Counted from the stretch's first letter, positions 29,148 through 42,206 are shown. The stretch: 64,000 bases of DNA from Anoplopoma fimbria (GCF_027596085.1 NC_072450.1:28003223-28067222); one strand, 5' to 3'. Program-made: numbers and translations. The notes: generated by a model not told the origin, from the letters alone.

Positions 29148-30565
29148 GAAAGATTAAATTTACTCTGACACTGAAACCGTTTTATTCCAATAATCAGACC
29201 TTGTATGAATGTAGCAATGAATATTCTCCCTTAATGCAATTTCGCAGGACCTACTGTATGGAGTATTTTTGTACTGGGGCACTATGAAGAGATTAATTTT
29301 AGTGGTAGTCTTCCCACCAGGGAGTCGATGTAATCCTACAGAGCATTAGAAAAAAGGAAACACGAAGGAGGAACGGACAGGAGAAGAAGTGGAGAGGAAA
29401 GGGAAAGGAAAGGAAAGGAAAGGAGGAGAGAGCAGGGGAGTATGGGAGAAGACGGGGGGAGAGGAGTAATCACGTGTGTCCGGCGGAGGTCACCACTGGT
29501 CTGCAGGTTCTAATTATGTGCTAATAGCCACTGAGGAGGTCATTTGCAGCCATTAGCCAGTGCCTGTAGGTAGTTAACGGCCCACAGCATAACCCAGCCT
29601 CCTTAATGTTCCCTGCGAGGCCGTTAGCGCTCTGTCACCAGCCAGCTAGCTGCCTCGTTACTGCGATTAGAAACCAATTGATAGGTAATAGTAAAATATG
29701 ATAGCACACTATCCAGAAAATATGGACTCTGGTGGAAAGGTGAGAGGACAGGAGACGGCGAATGGCAGAGCTTGAGAGTGCCGAGCCCGGAGGGGGAAGC
29801 AGACCACGCTCTGAAACTGAGAGCAACAACTGACGGATATACTAAGCAAAGAAAGTTGAGTCTAATTTGGAACTGATTAGTACGAATTCAAATTCTATAA
29901 ATATGACTTTTTACCATTCGGAGGGTTAGTGTTAGGGGGTTTGAATGCTGTCCAAATTGACGAATCATTGCTTTAACTAAGAATGTAATTCATCATTATC
30001 AATAAGTGTGACTTCCCGCTGGTTACATGAACAGTGTCTTTTCAAAATTAAACTTCTGTGTTCACAGGAAACTTCTGATTTTATGTTCGTTACATGCATT
30101 GTCTCCTTTCAAAGTAAAATTCCAACGCAACTTTACTTAGTAATGAGGTTTACTTGCGCAACAACAGTACTTGGTTAAAGCTACTACAAAGAACTTCTTT
30201 TTATGTTGACTTTGGCGGCACCTGTGGACAAAAGTGGTAGTGGGTCCGAGCACCAGATTCCCTTCAGAAAACCTCTAATTTTACGGCGGCAGGGTCTGAA
30301 AGTCCATGGTTCTCCCGTTTTCCCGCTCCTCCCGTCCCTAAAGCACGCCCAGCAATACGGCCAGGTGTCGGTGCTGACACGCCATGACCACGCCCACTTA
30401 TGAAACAGGAAGTGTATACCATTTAATACCATCAATGGAGATTGCGATACATCTTTTGTCAAAGAGCATTTTTGGCAGTTTATCTCTCTTTATACCACGT
30501 AAGCAGCTCTGACCGTCTAATAATGAAGCAGATGGATTCACATTGGAGCTAGTTGGAAGCATGTT
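29148..30565. other. Non-coding DNA with an (AAAGG)n tract
   Basis: A purine-rich AAAGG-type pentamer array lies at about 29395-29423. The segment at about 29500-29720 is simple-repeat-free, with balanced composition and several TAAT/ATTA words, and looks like a possible regulatory element. No gene was seen. Confidence 0.45.
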
Positions 30566-30613
30566 TCATACAGACGCTAAAGGGTGCCTCAGTCCGTTGA
30601 TATCAGACGCCGA
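30566..30613 (+). repeat. Copy 1 of a 48-bp motif shared with 47.4 kb
   Basis: CATACAGACGCTAAAGGGTG followed by GCCTCAGTCC and TATCAGACGCCGAA aligns with the reverse complement of 47407-47458. By eye, roughly four fifths of positions match, with one single-base gap. It is therefore a dispersed repeat present in both orientations. I do not know the family. Confidence 0.6.
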
Positions 30614-32237
30614 AACCAAGCGTCAGTATTTGACGGGTTGGCTGTGAGAAAGGGTTGACTATTACATGTGAGTCGCAGAGCTAAACATTAGATATACCGA
30701 AATATCCAAACCCTGCGATCTCTGATAAACACAAAAGGTCATTGAACAACACGTCTGTTCTGAAAGCGTTTCCATATACCCACAAAGATACACAAAAACA
30801 TCCATGAGATGAACACAAAGTTTCTTTTCCCTTAGTCATGGATTGAAAAAAGAAATCAAATCAGTTCCAAAACAAGGATAGACCTACCATACAGATCGTT
30901 GTTCTTAATCAATTAGAGTCAGATGTTTTCACTTAGACATATTTCTGCTCTGGGCGGCCGTTGATTCATATGATTTAAATTAAAATCACACTGGTTTATA
31001 AGTCAAGGGCAGTATACTTCCTGCTCCTCCACATTCATCAAGCCCGGACAAGTTTGAACTTGAGCGTACGCTCTTGTCCCGGCAAATAAAGAGAAATACA
31101 GTGCTTCCTGAAGAATCACAGATTTGTCTGCGATGAAATCTCCAGGCTGGGCTGTAAATATTTGCCTGTGCTGTATTTGTGTGAGCGTTTCATTAACGAT
31201 CCGAGCTGACAAACATGCACACCCATTGACCCCAGTCATCAAGGGAGGGCCCGAGACAGTAGTGTGTATTCAGTGTGTATTTGTTGAAAACGTAAACGCC
31301 TCACATGAGGGATTGATGTCGCCGACGGAGGAGGCGACTGCAGTGGAAATGAATCTGGTGTGCTAAACGTTTTCCATGGCCAGCGCTCCTGGCTCTTATT
31401 TGAGGGCCCTGTCACAACTTGAAAGTGTAATTGATACAAATTCTAAAGTTTAATTTTTAAAGTTTACAGTCACAGAGGGTTCAGAGCTCCGGATTGTTTA
31501 AAATTGCGCTCACTCCCTTTCGGTTAAAGCAGGATAGTCTGAAAACATTTTGTTCATCAAAGGGTTGCTACAAATTAGACTTTGAGAAACTCAATTTGAA
31601 GGGAAAGAAAAGCATTTCTTTTTTTCCTCTGGGGGGGAAGCCAGAGTCTCCGCTGTGTTTGCATTTAAATATAAACCGGGCATAATATCTGGCTTTAAAA
31701 GGCGCATGCAGTCATACGGGGCACAAACACAGAGGCACACACACTGCACATGGCATATGCACATACTCACCCCCCCCGCCCCACCCCGCCCCCACCCCGA
31801 CTTCATCATTTGGTAGGCCCCTCTAAACTGGCACAGACAACAGCATGAAAACAGCTCTTAGATTGTTGCGTCTACTCGCTAATAGTTGAAATTAGCAATA
31901 AGGCCTCTGGAGATGTCGAAGCACAGGCGGGCATGTTGTAAATCTGGGTCTAGTGAAGGGGGAGGTGGGAGTGGGGGGGGGGGCAGGGGGACAGAAAAGT
32001 CAGACGGAGATGGCCAGAGCAGTGGAATAACATCTTAATCTATCTGAGGAGTGAACAGTGGCCGGTCTGTTTTTTTGGAGCACGCTGTCTTGGATGACTC
32101 CCAAGCAGAGGGGCAGGGAGCAGAGCCATCTTCAGCTGCTAGTCACTAACATGGCAGTAATAAGGCAGTGATGACCCTCCCAGGACTGGCGGCCAACACT
32201 CCCTCTGCCTCCCATCCCTTCAGCACAAACACACACA

Positions 32238-32277
<40 letters not shown>

Positions 32278-33611
32278 CGGGCCGTGCACTTGAAGGGATA
32301 TGCAGTCCAGCACTAAATATCTCTCCATATATCGACTTCTCTGCCCGCACATCCATTTTGCATGAAACGCAATGGCGCAATCAGTAGGTTCAGATGTAAA
32401 AAATGTACGCTGTAAGGACCCACATTTCGAAAAAAACAAATGCTACATAAAAATGTGTGACATTAATTTACTCACTGAAGGATAATCAATGACAGCAACA
32501 AACTTGGGACGATTTATTTATGAGCCTTAATGCAAACGCAGAACTCAAACAGCACTCTGGGTGTGATGCCGTGTTTAACCTGTTGCAAACGAAAGCACCG
32601 TCTTCACCGTGTCATTCACTCGCATACGGTGCAGTAACATTATTCATTTGCTTTCTCGCAATTAGCTTTCACGCACCAGCCTAGAGGACTGCAGGATTTG
32701 GGGGATTATGTTTTATGAACATGTTAAATGGCAGATAAAGCTGCACACTTGCCTGTCAACACAAATAAATATCATTACTTTGTATGAAAACTGAAGCTGA
32801 AATCCCCTCAGGTGGCTTCAACCCCTTATTAGTGATCATTAATGGACAAAAAGGAACCACTAATATTTAAAAATAAATAAAAAAAATGCAATAATATTTG
32901 CGTATGAATACATTCATAGTTGCTTTTATCTCCTTATACGCCACCTATCCTTGTGTAGCTTTTATTAGTTTCATACTCTGCATACAATTAATTCAAGCCA
33001 TCAAGATCCATGTCAGCCTCCACAATGTGACTGGCAAACACTTTTGCGTGGCTACTTACACATATGTGGCGGCGTGCATGTGAGGGTACAACCCTCGCTG
33101 CTATGCATTGTTAGAAATTTGCATGCTTAAGTCCATATGGCAACTTCCTTTTGACCTGCTTTCCCATCCCCGATGCATTGTCAGGGCTGTCAGCCGATAA
33201 AGAATCACTTGACTTGCTATAACAAGTTCAAAAGGAGCTGATGACGCGCTGTTGATCCATGGAGAATCGGCAAAAGGAACACCCCTACTGCTCGCTGCTA
33301 TCACTCCCATAGAGATAGCCATATTATTGATGGGGGAACGGTTATGCTAATTTCTTTAGGGGAGGAAAAACTTTTTTTTTTTATTTGGGAAAATGCTCCA
33401 AATGAAAAAAGAAGAAGAGGGAAAAGGAAAGAAGAAAAAAGAAGAATTTCATACGCATCAAACTGAATTCCGTGTAACCATTTAAAGGAGCAGCATGAGA
33501 ATCTGATTTTCATAGTGCATAATGAATGCGGAGTATCTTTTAAAGAGGAAGACGTGTTTTGTCTGGGAAGGGGAAGAAAGCAGATATTTAGGCTATCTAT
33601 TAACGTCTCAG

Positions 33612-33612
<1 letters not shown>
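30614..33612. other. Non-coding DNA with short microsatellites
   Basis: Interrupted (AC)n lies at about 32228-32273, C-rich runs at 31770-31799, and G10-type runs near 31975-31984. The segments at about 32500-32760 and 33100-33350 are repeat-poor and look unique and possibly regulatory. T10 lies near 33371-33381. No coding exon was recognised. Confidence 0.45.

Positions 33613-33696
<84 letters not shown>
33613..33696. repeat. (AC)42 microsatellite
   Basis: This is a pure 84-bp AC array. Overlapping open frames on both strands through this tract are artefacts. Confidence 0.98.
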
Positions 33697-33699
<3 letters not shown>

Positions 33700-34694
33700 A
33701 AGACTCACCAGTGTGGAAATAATATAAAGTCACACATAACACCATTGCAAGTATCAATAGAGTCAAAAGACAGAAGAGAGAGAGACGGATACTATTGAAA
33801 CAATACGCCTGATAACAATTATGTCTTTGCATGTGCAAAACATTAAAAAAAAAAAAAAAGATTAGTGAACATTCTCTCTGAACAGCAGTTTAAGAAGCAG
33901 GACTTCAGCACATTCCTCAACGTGATTATAATATTTCTAATATTCTTTATAAGGTGCGGATTATGTTCACCCACAGATGGAGTGTCATGTGCTCTCTCTC
34001 TCTCTTTCTCTCTCTCTGGGTGACCATTAACATGCATGTCTCTCTCTCTCTCTCTCTCTCTGACACATACAGCATGGCACAAGCAGAGTGGAGAGGGGAG
34101 AGGATGATGAGGACGGGTGTGTGTGTGTGTGTGTGTGTGTTTTGGGGGTGGTGGTGGTGGGGGGTCCTGCTATGAATATGACCCCGAGATATTCCATTGT
34201 GGGCCCATGTCCGGTTCCGAGGACATCCGATAGCATCTCAGTCAGTGGCATTAATGCGTCTCTCGGTTCGACATTTTGAATAATCGGGTCTGTCTGCCGT
34301 CATCCTGCCACTAGCTGTCAGCAGCACCGTCTGTCTGTCTTATCACACTCCCTCTCCTCGTGCGCTTACGTTCTAGAAAACAAGCTGTCCTTGCAATGAG
34401 AGCACTTGATACTTTTTTTTCTCTCTCTTTTTTTTTTTTTTTATTATTATTATTACCAAACCGTTCCCATAATTACCCCATAATCATTATATAATCCCAT
34501 AACAAAGCCTCTATTGAAGTCCTGTCTTTTGTCAACGCTGGGACACTGAATCTATAATTGCATTATTCGGTCTTCTTCCACCCCCCCCACATCCCCTCCC
34601 CTATAGAAGCATAATATATCAAAACCTTTTTTTCCCGCAAGGTAGCTTTTTTTAGTTGCATGAAACAGTTTGGCCTATGCGGGACGTCTTCTTG

Positions 34695-34696
<2 letters not shown>
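33697..34696. repeat. Cluster of short CT and GT tracts
   Basis: (CT)n lies at 33992-34017 and 34039-34061, and (GT)12 at 34117-34140, followed by TGGTGGTGG. A13-type runs occur near 33844-33859, and T14-type runs near 34429-34442 with a short ATT array after. Between tracts the sequence is unique, and no gene was seen. Confidence 0.85.

Positions 34697-34744
<48 letters not shown>
34697..34744. repeat. (GT)24 microsatellite
   Basis: Pure 48-bp GT array. Confidence 0.98.
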
Positions 34745-34747
<3 letters not shown>

Positions 34748-34910
34748 TTGTGTGTTTTATTTATTTTTTTACGCGTCGCAAAAAAAAAAAGTTGTGCCAA
34801 CTTCAAGTTTTGGGGGTTCCTGTTTGGAAATATCAACCCCCCCCCCCCCCCAACAAAAAAAAACAACAACAAGTATTTGCTTCTTTGGCAAGACGGAGTA
34901 TAGGCGCTTT

Positions 34911-34948
<38 letters not shown>

Positions 34949-35064
34949 CCGGAGAGGTGTGTGTTAGAAATGCACTCCAGTCGCGTTATTGATGTATCAT
35001 ATTTTCAAATAATTACGCTCATTCCCTATTGCGCTCCCAGGCAGTAAGAATAAATCGTCAATAC

Positions 35065-35067
<3 letters not shown>

Positions 35068-35120
<53 letters not shown>
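35068..35120. repeat. (GA)n tract followed by G-rich run
   Basis: This is a GA array of about 53 bp with one CAG interruption near 35095. It runs directly into G4TG9TG6T-type sequence at 35121-35146, which has the pattern of a G-quadruplex. Confidence 0.93.
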
Positions 35121-35480
35121 GGGGTGGGGGGGGGTGGGGGGTGGTGAGGAGAGGAAAAAACGTCCCTGTGGAGCGTTTTTTTTTTTTTTTTTTTTGCGTT
35201 TGTATGCATGGGGATTGGCAACACAACGGGGCTTATTTACATTAAATACGCCACAAGGTTACAGTGCAGATAGATGAGCGTCATTTTGATCACTCATTAC
35301 TTCTCTTAAGCGGTGACTGACGCTCAGGACGCACGCCGGAGAGAGAGGCAACACTCGTTTATCCTGGAGTTCTTTTAAAGGCGGAGGAGAAGGAGAAGAA
35401 GGAGAAGAAGAAGAGGGGACAAACACTCCAAAACTGTTCACTTGATTCGAAAAAAAAAAAAAAAAAAAGGTAAGGAATTC

Positions 35481-35516
<36 letters not shown>

Positions 35517-35660
35517 GGATAGTCGATTTGTCACCCGCGTGTCTTTTCTTTTTTTTTTTTTTCTTCCTTCTTCTTCTTCTTCTTCTTTAACGCGGACGGG
35601 GTTGTTAACCGAGGCAATTTCGGGGGAAAAAACGCACGGTGCCTAAGCGGCGAGGCTGGG

Positions 35661-35661
<1 letters not shown>

Positions 35662-35719
<58 letters not shown>
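35662..35719. repeat. (TG)29 microsatellite
   Basis: This is a pure 58-bp TG array inside the homopolymer-dense block. Confidence 0.97.
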
Positions 35720-35720
<1 letters not shown>

Positions 35721-36238
35721 ATGACCATAGGGGCAGCAGATATTTCCCCCCCAAAAAAATAAGTGTTTGTGGGCAGTTCAAGGTCAGAAACAAACTAAGG
35801 TGTTTTGGAATCGGCTTTTTCACCCCCCCCCCCCCCCCCCCTCAACCTCCTCCCCCCCCGTCACCCCCCACTCGCGCCCCGGGGGGGGGGGGATGTAACG
35901 ATGAGGGGATTCTTTCTTTAAGCGAGATTCTGTGCATCAGCTGCTTTTTCTTTTTTTTTTTTTTTTTTTTTTTTTAGTATTATAATATCCCCGTCAGCGC
36001 GGCGAATACCGCAAGACCCGGGCTGTATCCAGCCAGTCGGCTCTGCTTTCTACAATGGAGTGCTTTTTTTGTATCGGTACAATGCATTTCACCTACCAGA
36101 TAGGGGGAGTCCGAGCTGAACAGATGAAGGGAATACGCTGATGCCTGGCGAGCGGCATCAATGCAAACGTTCACCTTTTCTTTTCTTTTTTTAAGCAGGC
36201 AGCGGCAGACAGGGACAGAAAAAAATAGCCATAAAGCC

Positions 36239-36240
<2 letters not shown>

Positions 36241-36282
<42 letters not shown>

Positions 36283-36284
36283 TT
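36241..36284. repeat. (ATT)14 microsatellite
   Basis: This is an uninterrupted ATT trinucleotide array. Read in a plus frame it gives poly-Leu, and on the minus strand poly-Asn. Neither is evidence of a protein. Confidence 0.96.
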
Positions 36285-36961
36285 TGTACATTCCAAGCTC
36301 AGGGTGCGCGGCGGGGAGCAGCAGTAGGGACGGACGGGGCTTTAACAGGTCCGAAGCGCACTTTCCAACACCCCCGTCATCCGACGAGAATATGACCCGC
36401 TCGCATCATGTGGACATGCCTCATTATTCAATGAACACTAGCTCTCGCGACGCACCGCTCACGCGCAGGAGTTAGCCGGCGCTTCGCAACATTTTAAAGG
36501 TAAGAAGAAGAAGAAGAAGTGTGGAGCTTCTCACTATACACACGACTTGGGGGTTTTATTCTTTTTTTTTTGTATTTTTTTTTTTTTTTTTTTTTTTCTT
36601 CTTCTTTCCTGGGGGGGGGGCTTGGAGTGCCATTTACTCGCTAAGAAGTCAGTTTTTTTGGGGGGGGGAGAGGAATCGGGGTTGTTTGTGTGCATCACCA
36701 CGGGCTCGCTCACCCCCCCCCTACTCCCTCCCCCCCCCTCCCTCCTCGATGACTCCCCAAGCATGATTAGAAAATAACAGTGCAATTATCCGGAGCAAGT
36801 GACGGGATCGTTAAAAAAAACAAAAAAAAAAACTGCGACAAAAAACAGCAGCTGGGACCGAGACGGGGCTCGCGATGCTCCCGACACCTTGAAAACTCAA
36901 CGCGAGGAGGAGGAGGGGGGGGGGGATAAAAGTATTTTATTTTTATTGGAGCAGAAATGAA

Positions 36962-36962
36962 G

Positions 36963-36992
<30 letters not shown>
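36962..36992. repeat. (GTT)10 microsatellite
   Basis: Pure trinucleotide array, reading as poly-Asn on the minus strand. Confidence 0.95.
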
Positions 36993-36993
<1 letters not shown>

Positions 36994-37205
36994 GGTGGTG
37001 CATGTTCTTAACTCTGTAACACCGCTTGTGCGTAATAACGCGTCCGGGCTCCTTTTTGGCAATATTGCGCCGATACAGATAACAGCGAAACAGCTTTTAC
37101 ATTTAATTTAATTATTATTTTTATTTTTTTTAGAAAAGTCCAAGAGTGTGCACGACAAAACTTTTCCACCGACACCCCGGACACTTGTGCCGAACGGGTG
37201 CCCGC

Positions 37206-37239
37206 GGGGGGGGGGGGAAGGGGGGGGGGAGGGGGGGGG
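37206..37239. repeat. G-rich run, G-quadruplex pattern
   Basis: Three very long G runs of about 9-12 bases are separated only by AA and A, followed by CGAGTC. This satisfies a G-quadruplex pattern on the plus strand. Confidence 0.85.
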
Positions 37240-37518
37240 CGAGTCAGCTCTACCGGCGCGTTTACCGACCGACCATGTGTCAAAAAAAAAAAAAAAAAAA
37301 AAAACTTGCGAGATGGAAGAAGAGCCGGTGAGACCTGCCATTTTGTGCAGTGATCGACCTCTCTGATGAGCGAGCAGCCCCCTGCATCATCATCCCGCTT
37401 TACCGCCACGGTCCGCCCGTCCGTCCAGACACAGCGCGGGGTGAACAACGCGGAATAGCGCCGGTCAAAACTGGCATATTTTGGGAAACCCCCCACCACC
37501 CCACCCCAGTGTCACTCT

Positions 37519-37521
<3 letters not shown>

Positions 37522-37552
<31 letters not shown>

Positions 37553-37564
37553 GGGGGGGGGGGG
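37522..37564. repeat. T30 followed directly by G13
   Basis: Two long homopolymers abut without any intervening base. Such junctions are prone to slippage and to sequencing and assembly error, so the exact lengths should not be trusted. Confidence 0.9.
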
Positions 37565-38184
37565 TAACGTGCAGGATTCATTTAACGGATGGAGGGAGGG
37601 GGGGGGGGGGATAAAGTTAGAGTGAGTCGGTTAAAGGCGACAAGAGGCTGACAGATATCCGTTCCATGTGGAAATATAAAATGACGGAGCCCCCATAAGC
37701 CAATAATATTATTTTTTCCGGGGGGGGGGGGGGGGTAAGAGAGAGATGGAAGAGGTCTGCTCTTATGACATGTCAATTGCAGCCGCGCTTTCAGGAGAGT
37801 TTTCTGCGTTATATCTTTCTTTTAATTCATCACAGGGTGTTTCTTTTTTTTTTCTTTTTTTAGAATATCCTAAAGATCCAGCAGGTTGAGCGCCTTTTGT
37901 GTGTAAAAAACCCCCCCAAAAAACGGTTCCCAAAGTCTCACATGTCCAAATTTGTGTTTTGAATGATGGGGTGTTGAATTATCAGTAATATGTAGCACCA
38001 GGAAGGGGGGGGCTTGTAATCCCATTTTAAAAGTCTCACCGTGCGTCTTGGGTGGGGAGGACCTTTCTTTTTTTATTTTTTTCTTCCTTCCTTCCTTCTC
38101 GGAAGTGGAGTTGACCCCTGAGTGATCTGACCTGAGTAATCCAGCCACTTCCAACCCCAGCCACCAAACATCTCCACAATGGCT

Positions 38185-38218
<34 letters not shown>

Positions 38219-39344
38219 ACATGTCAACCTTCTTAAAATACCCAACAATGTCTATCACATTGTTTCCCACTGTTTCTCATAACCTTTTTCCCTAAAGTTG
38301 CGTCCGAAAAAAAAATATTGCCTCTTCCTCATATTCATTGTGCGAGGAAAAGGGGGGATAAATAGATGTAGTGTGCGAGTTGAGATGCTGTCATTGTTTA
38401 ATGGTATGCACAGGGCGGATATTATGTCTGAAATAGTGTCTGGGCGTAAACCCTTTTTGTCAGCTCCTTTCAGTCCCTCATTGGAGATGCAATGGCAAAT
38501 GGATAGCTGTCCTCCTGCTCCTCCTCACGGACCCGTTTGCCCTTTTACTGGACCTCTCCGTCCGCCGCTACAAGTGGAAATGCTGTCATGCTTTTGAGTG
38601 AAAATATTTGGGAAAGATACGGTGTGTGTGTGTGTGTGTTTTTTTTTTTTTGACAGAGAAAGGCCTCGCTTTTGCAGACTGGCCCATTGGAGGAATTTCT
38701 GTAGTGAATTTGTTGTCAAGGCCCTCAGTGGTTTGTGCTGGCAATTTATTTAATATTCATTAGTCCCACTTCAGATTTCTTGCATTCATCTAGCAGTCAG
38801 GTTACATTTTAATATTGCATATGACTCGCTAATGAATTATCCAATTAATCGTCAGCGTTGTTGTCATTAAAATAATTGTTCTTATGAAATATGCAAGCAT
38901 TATTTATCCTCACTTCAAGTCAAACAGACGAGTTCACAATGTTTATGGATGGGATGTTTTTTTTTTTTTTTTTTTTTTTTTATATTTCTGGAGTGAGATT
39001 TATTGCAGCAGAAAGCAAGCACAGCCACGCACTGCAAATTCTGACGTGTTCTCGAGCCGCAACTTTCCCGATCGGCAGAGCTCAAAATCTGTTCCTCCGA
39101 CGAGCCCGCCTGCAGCCGGCGTTACCGGTTGATCCGGTGTCGGTCGCTCTCTCCCACCTGTGCCTGAGTCGTTGCTAAGGGGGGGGGTGCAGGGGCTGTG
39201 ACTGACTGCGGCGATACACATCCCCTCAGCTGAAAACCAGGGTGGAGGGAGTGATGAGGGAGACAAGGGTGGTGGAGGCGGGGGGAGAGAGCAAAGGATG
39301 GCATGCAAAGGATGGCATCAAATCAGTCCTCTTTTCACCAGGCT

Positions 39345-39373
39345 GTCAGTCAGTCAGTCAGTCAGTCAGTCAG
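39345..39373. repeat. (GTCA)7 tetranucleotide array
   Basis: About seven units, ending in CAGCCAGCCA, an eroded continuation. Confidence 0.93.
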
Positions 39374-39745
39374 CCAGCCACTCGGTTCACCGCGGAGTAG
39401 ACCCACTCGACTGAAGCAGCCGCGTTGTCAGTCCGACGCCCGGTGAATCATTTGCACGTTGACATGTACACAATCAGATTATTTTTATTTTATTTATTTA
39501 TTTTTTTTAAAAAGGAAAGAAAATATAAACAGCATGAAAAAATAAATAAATCAAACACTCGTTAAACAAATGCGCATAAAGAAGGTGAGCAGACACTCCG
39601 TCGCAGAAAACCCACAGCGAAGCGGTCGCATAAATTACATAATCCAGCAGTACGGGAAATATGCGTGTGTGTGTGTGTGTGTGTAATCAATCGGACAACA
39701 CATAATTCAAGTTCTCCTGTACCAATCGCACCAACATGATGCAGT

Positions 39746-39784
<39 letters not shown>
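39746..39784. repeat. (CAGG)n tetranucleotide array, about 9.5 units
   Basis: Pure CAGG/GCAG array of about 39 bp. Confidence 0.95.
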
Positions 39785-39966
39785 CCTCACTGTGGCTGGT
39801 TGATCCCCCTTCTCATGTAATTATAGGGGAGAGGGCTCCAGCTGTACGGGCTGCGAGGCCAGGGCTCCCAGTCCGCTGGGATCAGGGCGGTGGTGGGCAG
39901 GCCAGATCAGGCCAGCTCTGCTCATCAGCCAGCCATTAATTGATATGTGCAGTCATTGTGAAAGCT

Positions 39967-39997
<31 letters not shown>

Positions 39998-40308
39998 TCT
40001 CCGTTACCTAGTGGGTGAAGACTGTGGATACTGGTGTCAATTGTGCATTTCCATTCTGGTTCTGATCTACAGTGCCCCGGCGGACATGTATTCCAGTGTG
40101 TCTGTGTGTGGTGGGGAGGGTGGAGGGTGGAGGGTGGAGGGAGGGCTGGGCTGGGCAAGGAGGGTGTCAAAGGGGCTGTAACACACAGGCGTTGTTTTGG
40201 GTTGAGCCTTGTAGCTCCGTGACCTTGATCTCCAGAGTTCAAGCCAGACAGGGAAAGATGTCGGCGAGCTCTGGGCTTGTATTCGCCGCGTGAGGCTAAT
40301 ATGACAGC

Positions 40309-41048
<740 letters not shown>

Positions 41049-41108
<60 letters not shown>
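41049..41108. repeat. (TG)30 microsatellite
   Basis: TG array of 60 bp, ending in GCGTGTGCGTGC erosion. Confidence 0.97.
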
Positions 41109-41113
<5 letters not shown>

Positions 41114-41248
41114 GCGTGCTGTATTAATGTGAAGCCCTCATCCTGTACTTATGAGTTGGAGTGTATATCTTCCCCGGGTATGAGAGCTTGATAAGGAGCA
41201 GTGGGGTGGGGTCTGGTGGAGGGGGGGGGAGCTGGGGTGGTAAAGTTG

Positions 41249-41250
<2 letters not shown>

Positions 41251-41300
<50 letters not shown>
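41251..41300. repeat. (GT)25 microsatellite
   Basis: Pure 50-bp GT array flanked on both sides by G runs. Confidence 0.97.
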
Positions 41301-41303
<3 letters not shown>

Positions 41304-41650
41304 GGGGTTAATAACGGACGTCAGTTTGCTCTAAGAATAAAGAGTGTGGGGCAGATGAGGCGCTGACAGATAGGCTTGACTCAGTCCTCTCATGCCGGGG
41401 TGCCATCACAAGGAGCGTCTGCCTGTCTGGCCAGCCGGGGGAGTTGGGTGGGTGGGTGGGGGGGGTGGTGGTGGAGGAGGAGACCTGGATGGTGAGAGAG
41501 GTTCGAAGTTGTCTCAGAGGGAGAGAGGCGGCTACGCAAGTGGTACGCAAGGAGGAAAATCTCCTCGCTGTTTTCAGTCGCAGAATTGGTTAAATAAGCT
41601 TGTGGGAGTTTGCATTTGCAACAGTGTGTACACGTGCACGTGAGCTCCCC

Positions 41651-41685
<35 letters not shown>

Positions 41686-42205
41686 TTACAGGGCTCAGCC
41701 TTGAGAAAGCTGAGTGTCCAGGCCCTGCTCCTGGCCTTGTCCCCCTCTCTCTCTCTCTCTCTCGCTCTCTCACTCTTTTTCTCTCTCTCTGTCCATGTCA
41801 TGAGTCGGCGCTCACATAACGCCAACGAGAAATGTGTATTGAAAATAAAAGAGAAAGAAAAAGTGAAACCCCTTATCAACACAAACGCGTGATGTCCCTC
41901 CTTTGTTTGCCACGGCTGAAGGCATTATTGAATTTGGCTTTAGTACGGTATCTTTTTTTTTGCCTCGAAGTTCGTTAGCATTTCATCGTGCAACGTCAGG
42001 ACCGCTTTCCCCCTTTTTGACGTGTCGATAGGCGCCGCGTTTTTCAGCCGTGTCATTTCTGCAGACAACAGCTTAACACAAACCGACGAGCACACATCAA
42101 TCAGAGTTCCTGAAGCAGAGAATTGTTACTGCTTAGCATTCAGCAACGCTCGGCTAAGACAGTGGTAAATACCTCCAGTGTCAAGACAGAAGGTTATATG
42201 TATAA

Positions 42206-42206
<1 letters not shown>
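41301..42206. other. Non-coding DNA with short GT and CT tracts
   Basis: (TG)13 lies at 41655-41681 and (CT)n at about 41744-41789. G-rich GGTGGGTGGGTGGG sequence near 41446-41466 has a G-quadruplex pattern. No gene was seen. Confidence 0.5.

Larger units (their letters stand above)
34745..38300. promoter_or_regulatory. Homopolymer-dense, CpG-bearing block; possible promoter region
   Basis: This is the densest run of homopolymers in the window: A34 (34912-34945), T20 (35176-35195), A19 and T28 (35450-35468, 35484-35511), C19 (35823-35841), T25 (35951-35975), T23-type (36575-36597), A23 (37282-37304), T30-G13 (37522-37564), G16 (37720-37735) and A30 (38187-38216). Between them are CpG-containing unique segments at about 35230-35440, 35990-36160, 36290-36490, 37010-37080 and 37300-37470. 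Strong splice-donor matches occur at 35469/35470 (AAG|GTAAGG) and 36499/36500 (AAAG|GTAAGA), and a pyrimidine tract plus CAG ends at 36198. Together these suggest non-coding first exons or a promoter, on the plus strand if real. No TATA box or coding start could be supported. It may equally be low-complexity junk with assembly noise. Confidence 0.25.

Noticed and set aside
36161..36475. 104-codon plus frame with a poly-Leu run, possible signal peptide
   Set aside because: The Leu run is the (ATT)14 microsatellite read in frame; the remaining residues match no known family.
37134..37327. Possible coding exon starting ATGGAAGAAGAGCCG before a GTGAGA donor
   Set aside because: The open stretch after the ATG is only a few codons, the donor is weak and no family match is evident.
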